A stretch of 64,000 nucleotides of DNA, taken from NCBI RefSeq assembly GCF_000142905.1, contig NW_013657675.1:580180-644179 (forward strand). Reading direction: 5' to 3'. The position numbers were made by a program, and so were the translations under genes. The notes under the pieces are model-generated. The model searched no databases and was not told the DNA's origin. It saw only the letters and a list, made by a program, of their open reading frames with translations. This document shows positions 9,386 to 17,838 of the stretch, piece after piece. Position 1 is the stretch's first letter. Each line of letters opens with the position of its first letter. This DNA is from Thecamonas trahens ATCC 50062. Lineage: Eukaryota; Apusozoa; Apusomonadida; Apusomonadidae.

Positions 9386-9993
9386 CCTTGTCTATGTTCC
9401 CTGTTCTGTCGAGAGCAGTGATAGAGGGGAGGGGGGGGGGGGGCGGTAGGGTTGGGGGGGGGGGGGGGGAGAGACGGGCGGGGCGCTGGTGGGCGGCAAC
9501 TGCTTGCAGCTGGTGGCAGGTCATGGAGGTGCATTCCGATGATGGCTTGGGCAATAGCAATGATGGGGACAGTGTACGGTGGAATGAGGTAGGGGATGAG
9601 AATGCAGCTGCATCGGAGTATGTACTTGACGTTGGCGATCTCTGTTCTGTCGGGGAAGACGGAGAGAGAGCAGAGCGATGCAATGGAGAGGGGAGATCGC
9701 ACAGATCAAGGACAGCAACAGACAACCTGAGCCAGCACATGACATACATGATGAACATGGGGAAGATCGGAGAGAAAGAGAGGACAAGAAACAAGATCTG
9801 TCCCAACCTGTGGAAAGATCGGAATCATCAACACTGTCTGTCGGTCAGTCGAGAGAGGACGACTAGCCAGGTCACCACACCACACCACACCACACCTCAC
9901 CACATACATATACATACACACACATACTCATACTCATACTCATACTCATACTCATACACATACTCATACTCGTACAGTTTCCTCTGACCTGGT
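9386..9993. promoter_or_regulatory. Divergent promoter region between the RIIa and DUF2045 genes
   Basis: Two poly-G runs (9431-9443 and 9454-9469) lie 46-84 bp upstream of the inferred RIIa start and read as poly-C in its sense. Toward the DUF2045 gene lie ACACC-type and ACTCAT-type simple repeats (about 9873-9972). Open frames through this region are low complexity. Confidence 0.5.
9873..9972. repeat. Simple repeats (CACAC/CATACA/TACTCA)
   Basis: CACCACAC units followed by ACATACA and then by several TACTCA hexamers, ending about 22 bp before the ATG at 9994. Confidence 0.85.
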
Positions 9994-11568
9994 ATGAGTG
10001 AGCTCTGTGAGCGCATAGAGGTCATCCTTGAGGCCATCCGTGGCTTTGCCCGCAGCCGCAAGACAAGGGCCAACCAGGCTGGACAACCTGGACAGCCTGG
10101 ACAACCTGGACAACCTGAACAACCTGGGCAAGTTAGATCGGATGGCGGTGGTGGTGATGTTGGTGCTGGTGATGAGGCTGATGAGGCTGATCATCGTCGT
10201 CCGGGCTTGGATGAGACTGGTACCACTTCTGCTGCTGGCCCTGCTGGCTCTGCGGCTCCGGCTGCTGCTGCGACGCGTGATGATCTGGATGCGTTCTGGG
10301 CTCCGCTGTTTGAGGAGACCTTTGTGGCATTGGATGATCCAGATAGAGATGATCTGGTCTTCTACGTCTGGCGCCAGGAGGCGCTGAAGGCGAGAAGAGA
10401 GGCTGTGGGCGGCAAGGGTAAGGGTAAGGGCAAGAGCAAGGGCAAGGGTAAGAGCAAATGGAAGGATGATGGCTCAGATCAGGTTGAGCCGTACTTTGTG
10501 GTCCGGCGAGGCGCAGCGTCGGCGCCGGTCATTGGCGATCCGGAAATCAACTGGGAGGCCACGTTCTATCTGAATCTGGTGCTGAACCAGATGGAGTATA
10601 TGTTGGTGGTGGCGGTGTGCAAGGCGGCCCAGTCGCGAGTGTGGGAGCAGGCTGTCTCAGTCACGTCGTATCCGGTCTATGCCTCGCCGACCTCGCGCCA
10701 GATGGACGTCAAGGGCTCGGCCGTCGCCGTGTCGTACCCGCAGCTCACATTTACCGTCGACAACTTTGAGGAGATCTTTGGCGCGACGTACTTGCTCGAA
10801 GACGAGGTCCTCGCCATCGAGCTCGTCGCCTGGGTTCGCGGCGGCTCGCTCAATGAGCTCGGCGTCATCTTCCAGGGCGTGGTCGGGTACGACAAGCTGG
10901 CCAGCGCGTTCCGCAAGCGGGTGGCGCGGTCGGCGGCTAAGCTATCGCGGCGCAAGGCCGAGGCGCGGGCCAAGGATCAGGTCGAGTTTCTCATGCTCCG
11001 CGGCGCCGACGAGAAGGGCCGCGCCCAGGTTGCTACGTCGGCTTATTGGATGGACTGGCAGACTGATGAAGCTGCCGCCGCTGAGGCTGCCGCGGCGAGT
11101 GAGGCCAATGTGGGCGCCAAGAAGAAGTCGTGGCGGAGCACGTTTTCATCGATCGCCAAGGCAGCTACGGGCACTGTGGCCTCGCTGTCGCGGGCGGGTG
11201 GAGGCGGAGGAAAGGCCAAAGCGAAGAAGGCGGTGCCAGAGGTTCTGAACGCCTCGCGCATGCTCAATGCCTTTGTCACATACGTGTCGGCGCCGTGGAC
11301 CCACATTGTGCGGCAGGCGCTCTCGCGTGGGACTCACGCGGCCGTGCTTGATCCACACGTCTTTCGGGCACGCCGAGCCGAGGTTGCTGGGGGCGGCACT
11401 GATGATGCTGACGGCGACCATGGTGAGGTTGCCGACGACGACGAGAACAACAACGACAACGATGGTGAGGTTGCCGACGACGATGGCGACGACGACGATG
11501 GCGAGATCACCGACAACAATGACGAGCTTGCCGACATCGACAACAACAACGGTGAGGTCGGCAAGTAA
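9994..11568 (+). CDS. KIAA0930/DUF2045 family protein with low-complexity extensions
   Basis: 524 residues. The core, about residues 180-365, matches the conserved KIAA0930 (DUF2045) block: 'INWEATFYLNLVLNQMEYML', 'YASPTSRQMDVKG', 'SYPQLTFTVDNFEEIFGATY', 'GVIFQGVVGYDKLASAF' and 'VEFLMLRGADEKGRA'. The biochemical function of the family is unknown. Added to the core are a short collagen-like run near residues 30-45 (GQPGQPGQPGQP), a Lys/Gly/Ser-rich block (GKGKGKGKSKGKGK), an Ala-rich region and an acidic Asp/Asn tail. The start gives a plausible N-terminal helix (MSELCERIEVILEAIRGFAR). No intron is needed. Confidence 0.8.
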   Translation: MSELCERIEVILEAIRGFARSRKTRANQAGQPGQPGQPGQPEQPGQVRSDGGGGDVGAGDEADEADHRRPGLDETGTTSAAGPAGSAAPAAAATRDDLDAFWAPLFEETFVALDDPDRDDLVFYVWRQEALKARREAVGGKGKGKGKSKGKGKSKWKDDGSDQVEPYFVVRRGAASAPVIGDPEINWEATFYLNLVLNQMEYMLVVAVCKAAQSRVWEQAVSVTSYPVYASPTSRQMDVKGSAVAVSYPQLTFTVDNFEEIFGATYLLEDEVLAIELVAWVRGGSLNELGVIFQGVVGYDKLASAFRKRVARSAAKLSRRKAEARAKDQVEFLMLRGADEKGRAQVATSAYWMDWQTDEAAAAEAAAASEANVGAKKKSWRSTFSSIAKAATGTVASLSRAGGGGGKAKAKKAVPEVLNASRMLNAFVTYVSAPWTHIVRQALSRGTHAAVLDPHVFRARRAEVAGGGTDDADGDHGEVADDDENNNDNDGEVADDDGDDDDGEITDNNDELADIDNNNGEVGK

Positions 11569-11644
11569 CCCTTAATGGTACGGTCGTTTGGACGCGTTGT
11601 CGCGCGTCTCAAAGTGAACAACTCGATGATGCTTGACTTGCAGC

Positions 11645-11788
11645 TCACCGGCCGACGCTGCGCGACGCCTGCTCGGCCTGCGGCTTGAGGTGAGACGCGC
11701 GCCCGTACGTGATGGCGGCCGACACGTAGACACCCGCCTGAAGGATGCCACGCCCCGCCATGACTCGCGTGGCTTTTCTCCACGACAT
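11645..11788 (-). CDS. Possible small membrane protein, ATP synthase subunit e-like (weak)
   Basis: A 47-residue frame from the ATG at 11788 contains 'VYVSAAITYGRASHLKPQAE'. A short hydrophobic helix followed by LKP-x-AE resembles the conserved end of mitochondrial ATP synthase subunit e (family pattern YG...LKPRAEE), which sits in the inner membrane and supports dimerisation. The protein is shorter than known subunit e (about 70-95 residues), lacks an obvious GxxxG, and the spacing between YG and LKP differs. An upstream ATG at 11842 or another exon is possible. The locus partly overlaps a plus-strand zinc-ribbon-like remnant, so at most one may be real. Confidence 0.28.
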   Translation of the reverse strand: MSWRKATRVMAGRGILQAGVYVSAAITYGRASHLKPQAEQASRSVGR

Positions 11789-12133
11789 CATCGACACCCT
11801 CGCTGCCAGCGCCGACGCTGTCAGCTCCGCGCCGTCGCGCAAGCGGAAGCGTCCCTCTGAAGCGGCTGCTCGTCATCACCACTCTCCCCAACAAGCCGTT
11901 GCGACGCGACTGCCTCGCCTGCCGGAAGCTTCATAGTAAGCGATCGATCGCGGCCGCGGACCTTTTGCGCCGCGTGCGGCGTCCATCCCTGCATCACCGA
12001 CTATTTTCTGTTGTGGCAGCCAGTAACACATTGTACTACTCTTTTACAACAATTCATGGACGTTGCGACGTCTGTGGAGCGTCGCCTGAGCGCGGCTTGC
12101 GCGACGGACAAATTCGTCCATTCCGTACCGTAA
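11762..12133 (+). pseudogene. Possible remnant of a piggyBac-type zinc ribbon, frameshifted
   Basis: One open frame reads '..NKPLRRDCLACRKLHSKR' to about 11950; the next frame then reads 'RPRTFCAACGVHPCITDYFL' and continues to a stop at 12131-12133. Joined, this is C-x2-C ... C-x2-C-G-V-x-x-C-x3-x-F, the spacing of the C-terminal zinc ribbon of piggyBac-family transposases (R-C-x2-C ... Y-x-C-x2-C-x-V-x-L-C-x3-C-F). The break falls in a CGATCGATCG/CGGCCGCGG stretch with no splice signals. I see no DDD catalytic domain upstream, so this would be a decayed tail or a captured fragment. It could also be another zinc finger. Confidence 0.33.
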
Positions 12134-12231
12134 ACGGGTACAACTGCCGCCGCCCAAATGGTTTGAAATTTTGGGCACTGAGGCAGGCAGAGACAAGACA
12201 ACGGCACAGCCGACTCGTTCCCAACCACGAC

Positions 12232-13091
12232 ATGGATCCCCGGCTGTACACGACGAACCCCATTCTCGGAACAGTACGTACACCCCTACACCCATGCACA
12301 CATACACATGCCTTATACATGCCCATACTCACCATGCAGTCGATGTGCTGGTCGACGGTGGCGGTGTCGGCGACGGCGACGGTGGCGGCGGACGGGGGGG
12401 AGGACAGGGCGGAGTGCCACCGCGGGCAACGGGCAGGGCGCGCGGATACAATGACAAGCGGGGAGCGGGACTACCGTCTGACAAGTTCCATCAGGATGCC
12501 TGGTCGCCTACGCCCAGGCAGAGGTCTGCTGCAGAGGTCAAGGTCATGGGATACTCGAGAAATCCACTGCTCGAAGGTGAGGTTCCCGCCCGCCCGTCAA
12601 AGTCGTACGCTGCGGCCAAGGTGTGGGGAACTGGTCGCAATCCCATCGTCGAAGGCGATCCGTGCTACCAGCCGCCCCGTGCACCTACCCGTGGCACAAA
12701 GTTCCTGACCGAGGGTACATCGCCAGAGTATGATCTCTATCCCACCACCGGTGGCTCCGGCCGCTCCTCGGGTCGTCGCCATGTCGTCGATCCCAACCGC
12801 CACAACGGTTCGTCCTCGCTCGCCCACATCGGTGGCTCACCCGAACAGCAGCCAGTCCGCAGGGCACACCCCAAGCACCACGCCGACACGTCGGGCCTCA
12901 TCGGCGGCATCAACGCTCCGCCCGTCATCGATGCCGATCGCGCCGCAGAGCACGCTGCTCATGAGGCCGCCATCGCTGCAGAAGCTGCGAACAATGCCAC
13001 CTACCAACAGAACAGGCAAGTCTATTCCCGTCTCCGTCACGCCTGCACCGCAACGAACCCGGACCTGCTTTCCTTCGACTACCCCCAGTGA
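12232..13091 (+). CDS. Unrecognised protein with repeated NP[IL] motifs; probably two exons
   Basis: Exon 1 is inferred at 12232-12273 (MDPRLYTTNPILGT) and ends at the donor GTACGT. An acceptor at 12406-12407 (GGACAG) keeps the phase, so exon 2 is 12408-13091 and the product about 241 residues. A nearer CAG at 12337-12339 would change frame. The sequence repeats a short theme: 'YTTNPILGT', 'GYSRNPLLEGE', 'GTGRNPIVEGDP'. It is rich in Arg, Pro and Ser with an Ala-rich helix near the end. I do not recognise the family; short repeated NP-type motifs occur in some flagellar microtubule proteins, but that is only a hint. The C terminus is uncertain because an AG|GCAAGT sequence at about 13013-13020 could be a GC-type donor. 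Confidence 0.5.
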
Positions 13092-13706
13092 TGAAACACA
13101 GTACACTCTCCTCCATCGGAGCTGCTGCCCCCAAGCAAGACACAGTATCTTGTCTGCCACGCGGTCGTTGACTTGCAGGCCCCGCTCCCGTCAACATCAG
13201 CATGAGATCAGGGCTGCACATTCGCGTATGTGCCGAGCCGATGCGCGCGGCGAGGATAGGAGATCGTGTTCCATGGGACGATCTCTTTTCTTTTCATTTT
13301 GCGGCGCAAGAGCAGAGTCTTGCGCATATTTCGCCTTCTCCCGACATGAAAGGACCATCGTATGGAGAGGTAGGCCACCAAAGGACATGATCGGGGGTGG
13401 TAGCGTCACTGGCTTGTGTTTGGCAGCTTTTCTTGCGTGGCACCGGGCGAGCAAGTGTTCGCACACCCGCTCCCTCGTTGCTCCACGCTCGAGGTACGTC
13501 CTCTGCCGCATCGCCGCCGCAGAGCATGGCTTTCTCGCGCAAAGGGAAAGAGGGCGGCTTGGAAAGGTTAGAGAGTGGCATGGATTGAAGGTGTAACTTT
13601 GGCCAGGTGCACAAGCAAAGCCGACACGGACTGTGTGCCCGACTCGTCCCGACGTGCAAAGCAATGGACATATCAAATACAGTGGAAACGGATGGCAGTT
13701 CCAACA
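13092..13706. other. Region without a recognisable gene
   Basis: Open frames on both strands are short and show no recognisable motif. The region could hold a further exon of the upstream gene (an acceptor-like TTGACTTGCAG lies near 13170-13180). Confidence 0.5.
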
Positions 13707-13784
13707 GCCAGCATAGTATAACGGTTAGTACATTCGACTCATATAGTCAATCGAAAGATCGTGGTTCGATTCCGCGTGCCGGCA
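13707..13784 (+). tRNA. tRNA-Met (elongator, CAT) with 6-nt intron, copy 1
   Basis: 78 nt including the discriminator A. The A box TAGTATAACGG and B box GGTTCGATTCC fit polymerase III consensus. The acceptor stem is GCCAGCA/TGCCGGC with a single A4-C69 mismatch; D stem GTAT/GTAC; anticodon stem TTCGA/TCGAA; T stem CGTGG/CCGCG. Between the anticodon stem halves are 13 nt. Placing an intron at the canonical site after position 37 (13744-13749, TAGTCA) leaves the loop CTCATAA, the usual eukaryotic elongator-Met loop. The intron also extends the anticodon helix through GACT/AGTC, as expected for recognition by the splicing endonuclease. A second identical gene follows 104 bp downstream. Confidence 0.88.
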
Positions 13785-13789
13785 TTTGG

Positions 13790-13797
13790 TTTTTTTT
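13790..13797 (+). terminator. Pol III terminator (T8)
   Basis: Run of eight T six nt after the 3' end of the first tRNA. Confidence 0.8.
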
Positions 13798-13810
13798 GTA
13801 ACCAGCCCCA

Positions 13811-13888
13811 GCCAGCATAGTATAACGGTTAGTACATTCGACTCATATAGTCAATCGAAAGATCGTGGTTCGATTCCGCGTGCCGGCA
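13811..13888 (+). tRNA. tRNA-Met (elongator, CAT) with 6-nt intron, copy 2
   Basis: All 78 nt are identical to the first copy, including the A4-C69 acceptor mismatch and the 6-nt intron (13848-13853). The few bases just upstream (CAGCCAGC) are also shared, but the trailers differ, which fits a local tandem duplication. Confidence 0.88.
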
Positions 13889-13894
13889 TTCTTC

Positions 13895-13901
13895 TTTTTT
13901 T
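13895..13901 (+). terminator. Pol III terminator (T7)
   Basis: T run seven nt after the second tRNA. Confidence 0.75.
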
Positions 13902-13987
13902 GGCTTGCTTCCCACCCTCCATTGTCATCGCTCGCTTCTGTTGTTGGCCTCAGGCTTGAGCTGGTGCTGTGTGTGGGTCATCTTTTA

Positions 13988-16900
13988 TCACATCAACTCG
14001 CCTGCTGTGATGTTGCGAAGGCCGCACGAGGCGAGACGCTCGGCGGCCGCACACATACTTCCGGCATCAAAGCCGTAGAGGAGATCGAGCTGAAAGGCGT
14101 AGCTCGCTCGTCGGACGGCGGGCAGCGCCGACGCCAGGAACTTGTCGATGGCATCGGTGGTTGCAGGAGACATCATGGTGTAAGCGTCGAGTCTGTTGTC
14201 GACTTCCATTAGCGGCGTCACCGGGTCGATGTAACCGAGCATCCACGCGAGCGCAGCGAACCAGAGTGCAACGACCACGCCGAGGACGGCAACAAGGCGC
14301 GCGAGGTTGCTCCCACGCGGCACGAGCGGGTCGTTGTTTGCAGCTGTTGTCGGATTCTGCAGCGAGCCGCCGATGTAGGTGGTCGGGCCAACGGCAGTGG
14401 CCCCGATGGTCACCGCGCTGGTCGCAATAGCCAATCCGGTAATGACGTTGTAGACGAGGACGAGGACGAACCAGCCAGGTGAGCCTACGCCGGCTCCAGT
14501 CGCAAAGATGAGGTACAGCGCAAAGACGCAATAGAACCAGTGCGTCGGATTCAACGGGAGGAGGAGGCTTGAGCTCGTGTACGACGCCAGCGACTCGACT
14601 CGGTGCGAGAAGCCAGTGGCGATGCCGGCGAGAGCGACTGCTGGAAGCGCTTCCGGCACATAACCGCCGGTGCTGAGCAAGCGGGCGAAAATGCCGGCAA
14701 ACGCAGTGAGTGGGACTGCACTGACATAGTGGTGGGCGGCGGCCGAGTTGGTTGCGAGTGCGCGGATGCCAGCCGCCGCCATCGCTGCCATGCCTGCGAC
14801 CGGGACAGTGGCCGCGAGCCAAGCCCAACCGAGCGCGTGCCCGGCGCGCCACCAGACGATCGAGCCGACTGGAAGCCAAAAGAGGCTCACCAGGAGGCTG
14901 AATCGCAGCGCCACCAGCCGCCGCGACGTCATGATGCCCGAGTAGTAGAGAAGGCCTGCGAGCGGGCTGATGACGGTCGCAACGTCTGCTGGAAGCCTGC
15001 CCGCGAGGAGCGGTCTTGTCGCCGGGGCCCCGGCTGCCGCGGCCGGCTGCGGCGAAAATACAAAGATGTGCGAGCCGGGCATAAAATCGACGTTGCCCAC
15101 GAGAAGAAGCCAGCCGCCGCCAACAAAGGCGCTGCTCATCTTCATCTCCACAGGCGTCACCACATTGAGCCAGGGAATGCTCGTCTGGTTGACCGATGCC
15201 GAGACAACGCACGGCAGGCTCTCGTCGAGATCCTCGCGAAGGAGGTCTGGCGAGAGCGTCGACGCGTCGACCGCCGGATCCGCAACGGCGTACTTGGGCG
15301 CGTCCGGCGTGGCGACGGGAATGCGATCGAGCGCTGGCTCGTCGGATGGGGCCAGGAGCCCGTCGTCGCCGTCGAGCATGCCGTGCCAGCCGAGAACCTG
15401 TGCGCGGAGGGTGATGAGCGCAAAGCCCGAAATGTCCCACTCGTCCGAGTTGACTTGTAGCGGTGGACGGCCGCGCCCGAGACGGCGGCTCGCGATGTGG
15501 GGCAGGCGGCATCGGATGGTCGCCGACGACGGAAGGACGCGGCGATGCATGCGGAATCCCTCACGGAGCGACGAGTACGAGAGCTCCAGCTCGAGACTGC
15601 CGTCAGGAGTCGGCTCGGCGTGGTGGATGATATCAAAGGAGGCAATGCGAAAGACGCGCGGCGTGTTGACGACAGCGGCAAGATACAAGTCGTGCCAGTC
15701 GGCACTCACCGCGTACAGGTAGACGGTCGACCATTCGATGGAGCTTGTGACGATGGCATACTCACATCCTGGCGCTTCCGCGGTGGTCAAATCTTCAGGT
15801 TTTCCAGCGGCAATAAACGCGTCTGAGTACTGCCCGCCCGCCGAGAGGTGGCCGGGCGGATACGGCGCCGGCGCAGCGCCTGGCGCCACCTTTGGCCAGT
15901 GAATGAGCGTCTTGGTGGCAAAGGCTATGCCTCCGGGAAAGTCCTCGAGGTTGATGGCCGCCATGCGAGGCGAGGCGCGCGGCTCGTGTGGCGGAGGATC
16001 GAGCCCAGGCCGGGCCATGAGATGACCAATGTCGACAGCAAAGAGCGCCTGGCCCATTGTGAGTCGCCCAATGCCAATCAGCTTGCTGCCCACCACATCG
16101 AGCTGGGCGTAGATGTCGACGACGTCACGAATCGGATCGAGGTAGACCCGAGAGAGCCTCGCCGGCGCCACCGGAATGCCCGACGGCGAGTAGTCGACGT
16201 GCATGATGAACGCGAGGTCAAATTGAACGCACGAGAGGATGCGGAATCGGACAAAAAACGAGGTTGACGAGACCCGCGGGTAGTCTCCGTACCGGATCGG
16301 TCGGTCCGCGGCGGTGGCAAGGTCAGGCTCGATGGAGGTCATGGCAATGGAGACTGACGAAATGACGTCGTCAAGCTGCCGGTACTCGGCGTTGGGCGCG
16401 ATCGGCTCGCCGGACCCGTCCAGGACCGAGCCGATCTGTGCTGTTCGGAGCGTGCCGTGGGAGAGGTAGCCAGGAAAGACGCGCCGGAGGACAATGTACT
16501 TGGGCTCTCTTCCAGCCGCCTGTGCGGGTGTTGTGTCGAGAATGCAGTTGGATCCGATGCGCGTTTCGGGCGAGGGGTCAAAGGCTGTCTCCGGATCGAG
16601 CCCGTTCTGGGTGAGGAGATCTTCGACGACTATGTCCTGAAAGCACGGCTCGGGCGCAAACTCGGCAAGGAGGTTGTACCGAAGAAGCAGCTCAGTCGAG
16701 ACGAGCGAGTGAACGAGAAGGACGCCGTCGGCGAGGACCGAGAGCACAAGATCCGCAGCAACAAAGACGTTGCGTACCATCGCTTTCGACGGCGGCATGG
16801 GCAGCGCCCGTGGCACGTACATCGGCAGGAGACCCTGCGCAGCGCAGCAGGTCTCCATCGACGACATAAGCGAGGTGTAAAGCGTGGTGATCCCGATGCG

Positions 16901-17413
16901 CCAGAGGGCAAACACGTTGTCGGCCGGAGGAGGACCTGCCGACGACTCGGATCGCCGCCTTGCATCTGGCCCTGACGAGGCCGAGATCGGCACGCCGCCT
17001 TTGCAGCCGATGGGTCGAAAGGCAGGCTGAACACAACAAGGTCCCATCACCGATCTTAGCGGTGAGACGAGCGGAAGCGAGAGCGATTCTGGGACGACGA
17101 GAATGGTGGCACGGAGGGCTGAGCGAAGGACGTGTTGGTCGTGGGCCGATTGCGGGGCAAAGATGGCCGAGTCCGAATCAGCACTGTACACTATCGAATG
17201 CAGCCGTGTACATGTCTTGGCCACCGCCACTACGGCTTCTATTCCTCGGAACAGGCCAGCTGTTGGTGGTCCATCCGGCGGCGGACCGAGCGGCGCATGT
17301 CGAGAGAGGGTGATGCGCTCGGGTCTCTTGCTGGGCTTGAGCTGAGGGTAGAGGGTGTGGTGGAGAATGAGACACAGGACTTCTGTGGGGAGAGAGAGAA
17401 GATTGGTGCCCAT
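13988..17413 (-). CDS. F-box-like protein with C-terminal multi-span membrane domain
   Basis: 1141 residues from the ATG at 17413, where the protein opens with 'LLSLPTEVLCLILHHTLYP' and later 'VAVAKTCTRLHSIVYS', the two conserved halves of an F-box separated by an insert. An F-box would bind Skp1 and present substrates to an SCF ubiquitin ligase. The middle (about 150-850) is unrecognised, beta-rich and may form a propeller. The last 250 or so residues contain about seven hydrophobic segments (for example 'LVALRFSLLVSLFWLPVGSI' and 'LVAVLGVVVALWFAALAWML'). An F-box joined to a polytopic membrane tail in one uninterrupted frame is unusual. The upstream in-frame ATG at 17554 is less likely because it adds a low-complexity leader. 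Confidence 0.65.
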   Translation of the reverse strand: MGTNLLSLPTEVLCLILHHTLYPQLKPSKRPERITLSRHAPLGPPPDGPPTAGLFRGIEAVVAVAKTCTRLHSIVYSADSDSAIFAPQSAHDQHVLRSALRATILVVPESLSLPLVSPLRSVMGPCCVQPAFRPIGCKGGVPISASSGPDARRRSESSAGPPPADNVFALWRIGITTLYTSLMSSMETCCAAQGLLPMYVPRALPMPPSKAMVRNVFVAADLVLSVLADGVLLVHSLVSTELLLRYNLLAEFAPEPCFQDIVVEDLLTQNGLDPETAFDPSPETRIGSNCILDTTPAQAAGREPKYIVLRRVFPGYLSHGTLRTAQIGSVLDGSGEPIAPNAEYRQLDDVISSVSIAMTSIEPDLATAADRPIRYGDYPRVSSTSFFVRFRILSCVQFDLAFIMHVDYSPSGIPVAPARLSRVYLDPIRDVVDIYAQLDVVGSKLIGIGRLTMGQALFAVDIGHLMARPGLDPPPHEPRASPRMAAINLEDFPGGIAFATKTLIHWPKVAPGAAPAPYPPGHLSAGGQYSDAFIAAGKPEDLTTAEAPGCEYAIVTSSIEWSTVYLYAVSADWHDLYLAAVVNTPRVFRIASFDIIHHAEPTPDGSLELELSYSSLREGFRMHRRVLPSSATIRCRLPHIASRRLGRGRPPLQVNSDEWDISGFALITLRAQVLGWHGMLDGDDGLLAPSDEPALDRIPVATPDAPKYAVADPAVDASTLSPDLLREDLDESLPCVVSASVNQTSIPWLNVVTPVEMKMSSAFVGGGWLLLVGNVDFMPGSHIFVFSPQPAAAAGAPATRPLLAGRLPADVATVISPLAGLLYYSGIMTSRRLVALRFSLLVSLFWLPVGSIVWWRAGHALGWAWLAATVPVAGMAAMAAAGIRALATNSAAAHHYVSAVPLTAFAGIFARLLSTGGYVPEALPAVALAGIATGFSHRVESLASYTSSSLLLPLNPTHWFYCVFALYLIFATGAGVGSPGWFVLVLVYNVITGLAIATSAVTIGATAVGPTTYIGGSLQNPTTAANNDPLVPRGSNLARLVAVLGVVVALWFAALAWMLGYIDPVTPLMEVDNRLDAYTMMSPATTDAIDKFLASALPAVRRASYAFQLDLLYGFDAGSMCAAAERLASCGLRNITAGELM

Positions 17414-17838
17414 GAGCACACGAGTGCAGATCACGAGAGTGCTGGTCGAGTGTGTCTGCGGTCTGGTCGTGGTCGTGGTGTGGCTGTCGCCTGTTTCCAC
17501 CAGCTGCTGTTGGCCACGCCAGCGTTCGATCAGCCGAGTGATCACGCCCAGCATTCGGAAAAGGCCGCATTCTCACCACCCACATCCACGACATCGCGTC
17601 CAAGATCAAGTGACTCCTTCCCTTCTCTCTCTCTCTCTCTCTCTCTCTCCCGCGCGCCCCCTCCCATCCGCCTTTCTATCTGCCTCCCTCCCCCCCCCCC
17701 CCCTCTGCTCCCTCTTCCCCACTCCCAGCCAGCCTCCCTCCTTCTCGCAAGCCCGGCTCCGACAGGCAGCGACAGACTTTGTCGTCATCGGTTCGTCAGA
17801 CTCGGTATCACCCCTCGCTGACGCCCTCCACCACCAGC
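17414..17838. promoter_or_regulatory. Divergent promoter region between F-box and SLC38-like genes
   Basis: Contains a CT dinucleotide run (17623-17650) and a 14-nt poly-C (17690-17703) upstream of the plus-strand transporter start. Both are pyrimidine-rich in the sense of the transporter. Confidence 0.5.

Noticed and set aside
9388-9987. 199-residue plus-strand frame before the DUF2045 gene
   Set aside because: It is made of poly-G and ACTCAT repeat translation (Gly runs, SYSYSY), with no domain.
12340-12407. Use of the nearer acceptor CAG at 12337-12339 for the 12.2 kb gene
   Set aside because: It puts exon 2 out of frame with the long conserved-looking reading frame; the AG at 12406-12407 keeps it.
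13741-13753. Reading the tRNA anticodon as ATA, AGT or CAA instead of CAT
   Set aside because: Only CAT places U at position 33, puts the intron at the canonical site after position 37 and leaves the elongator-Met loop CTCATAA.
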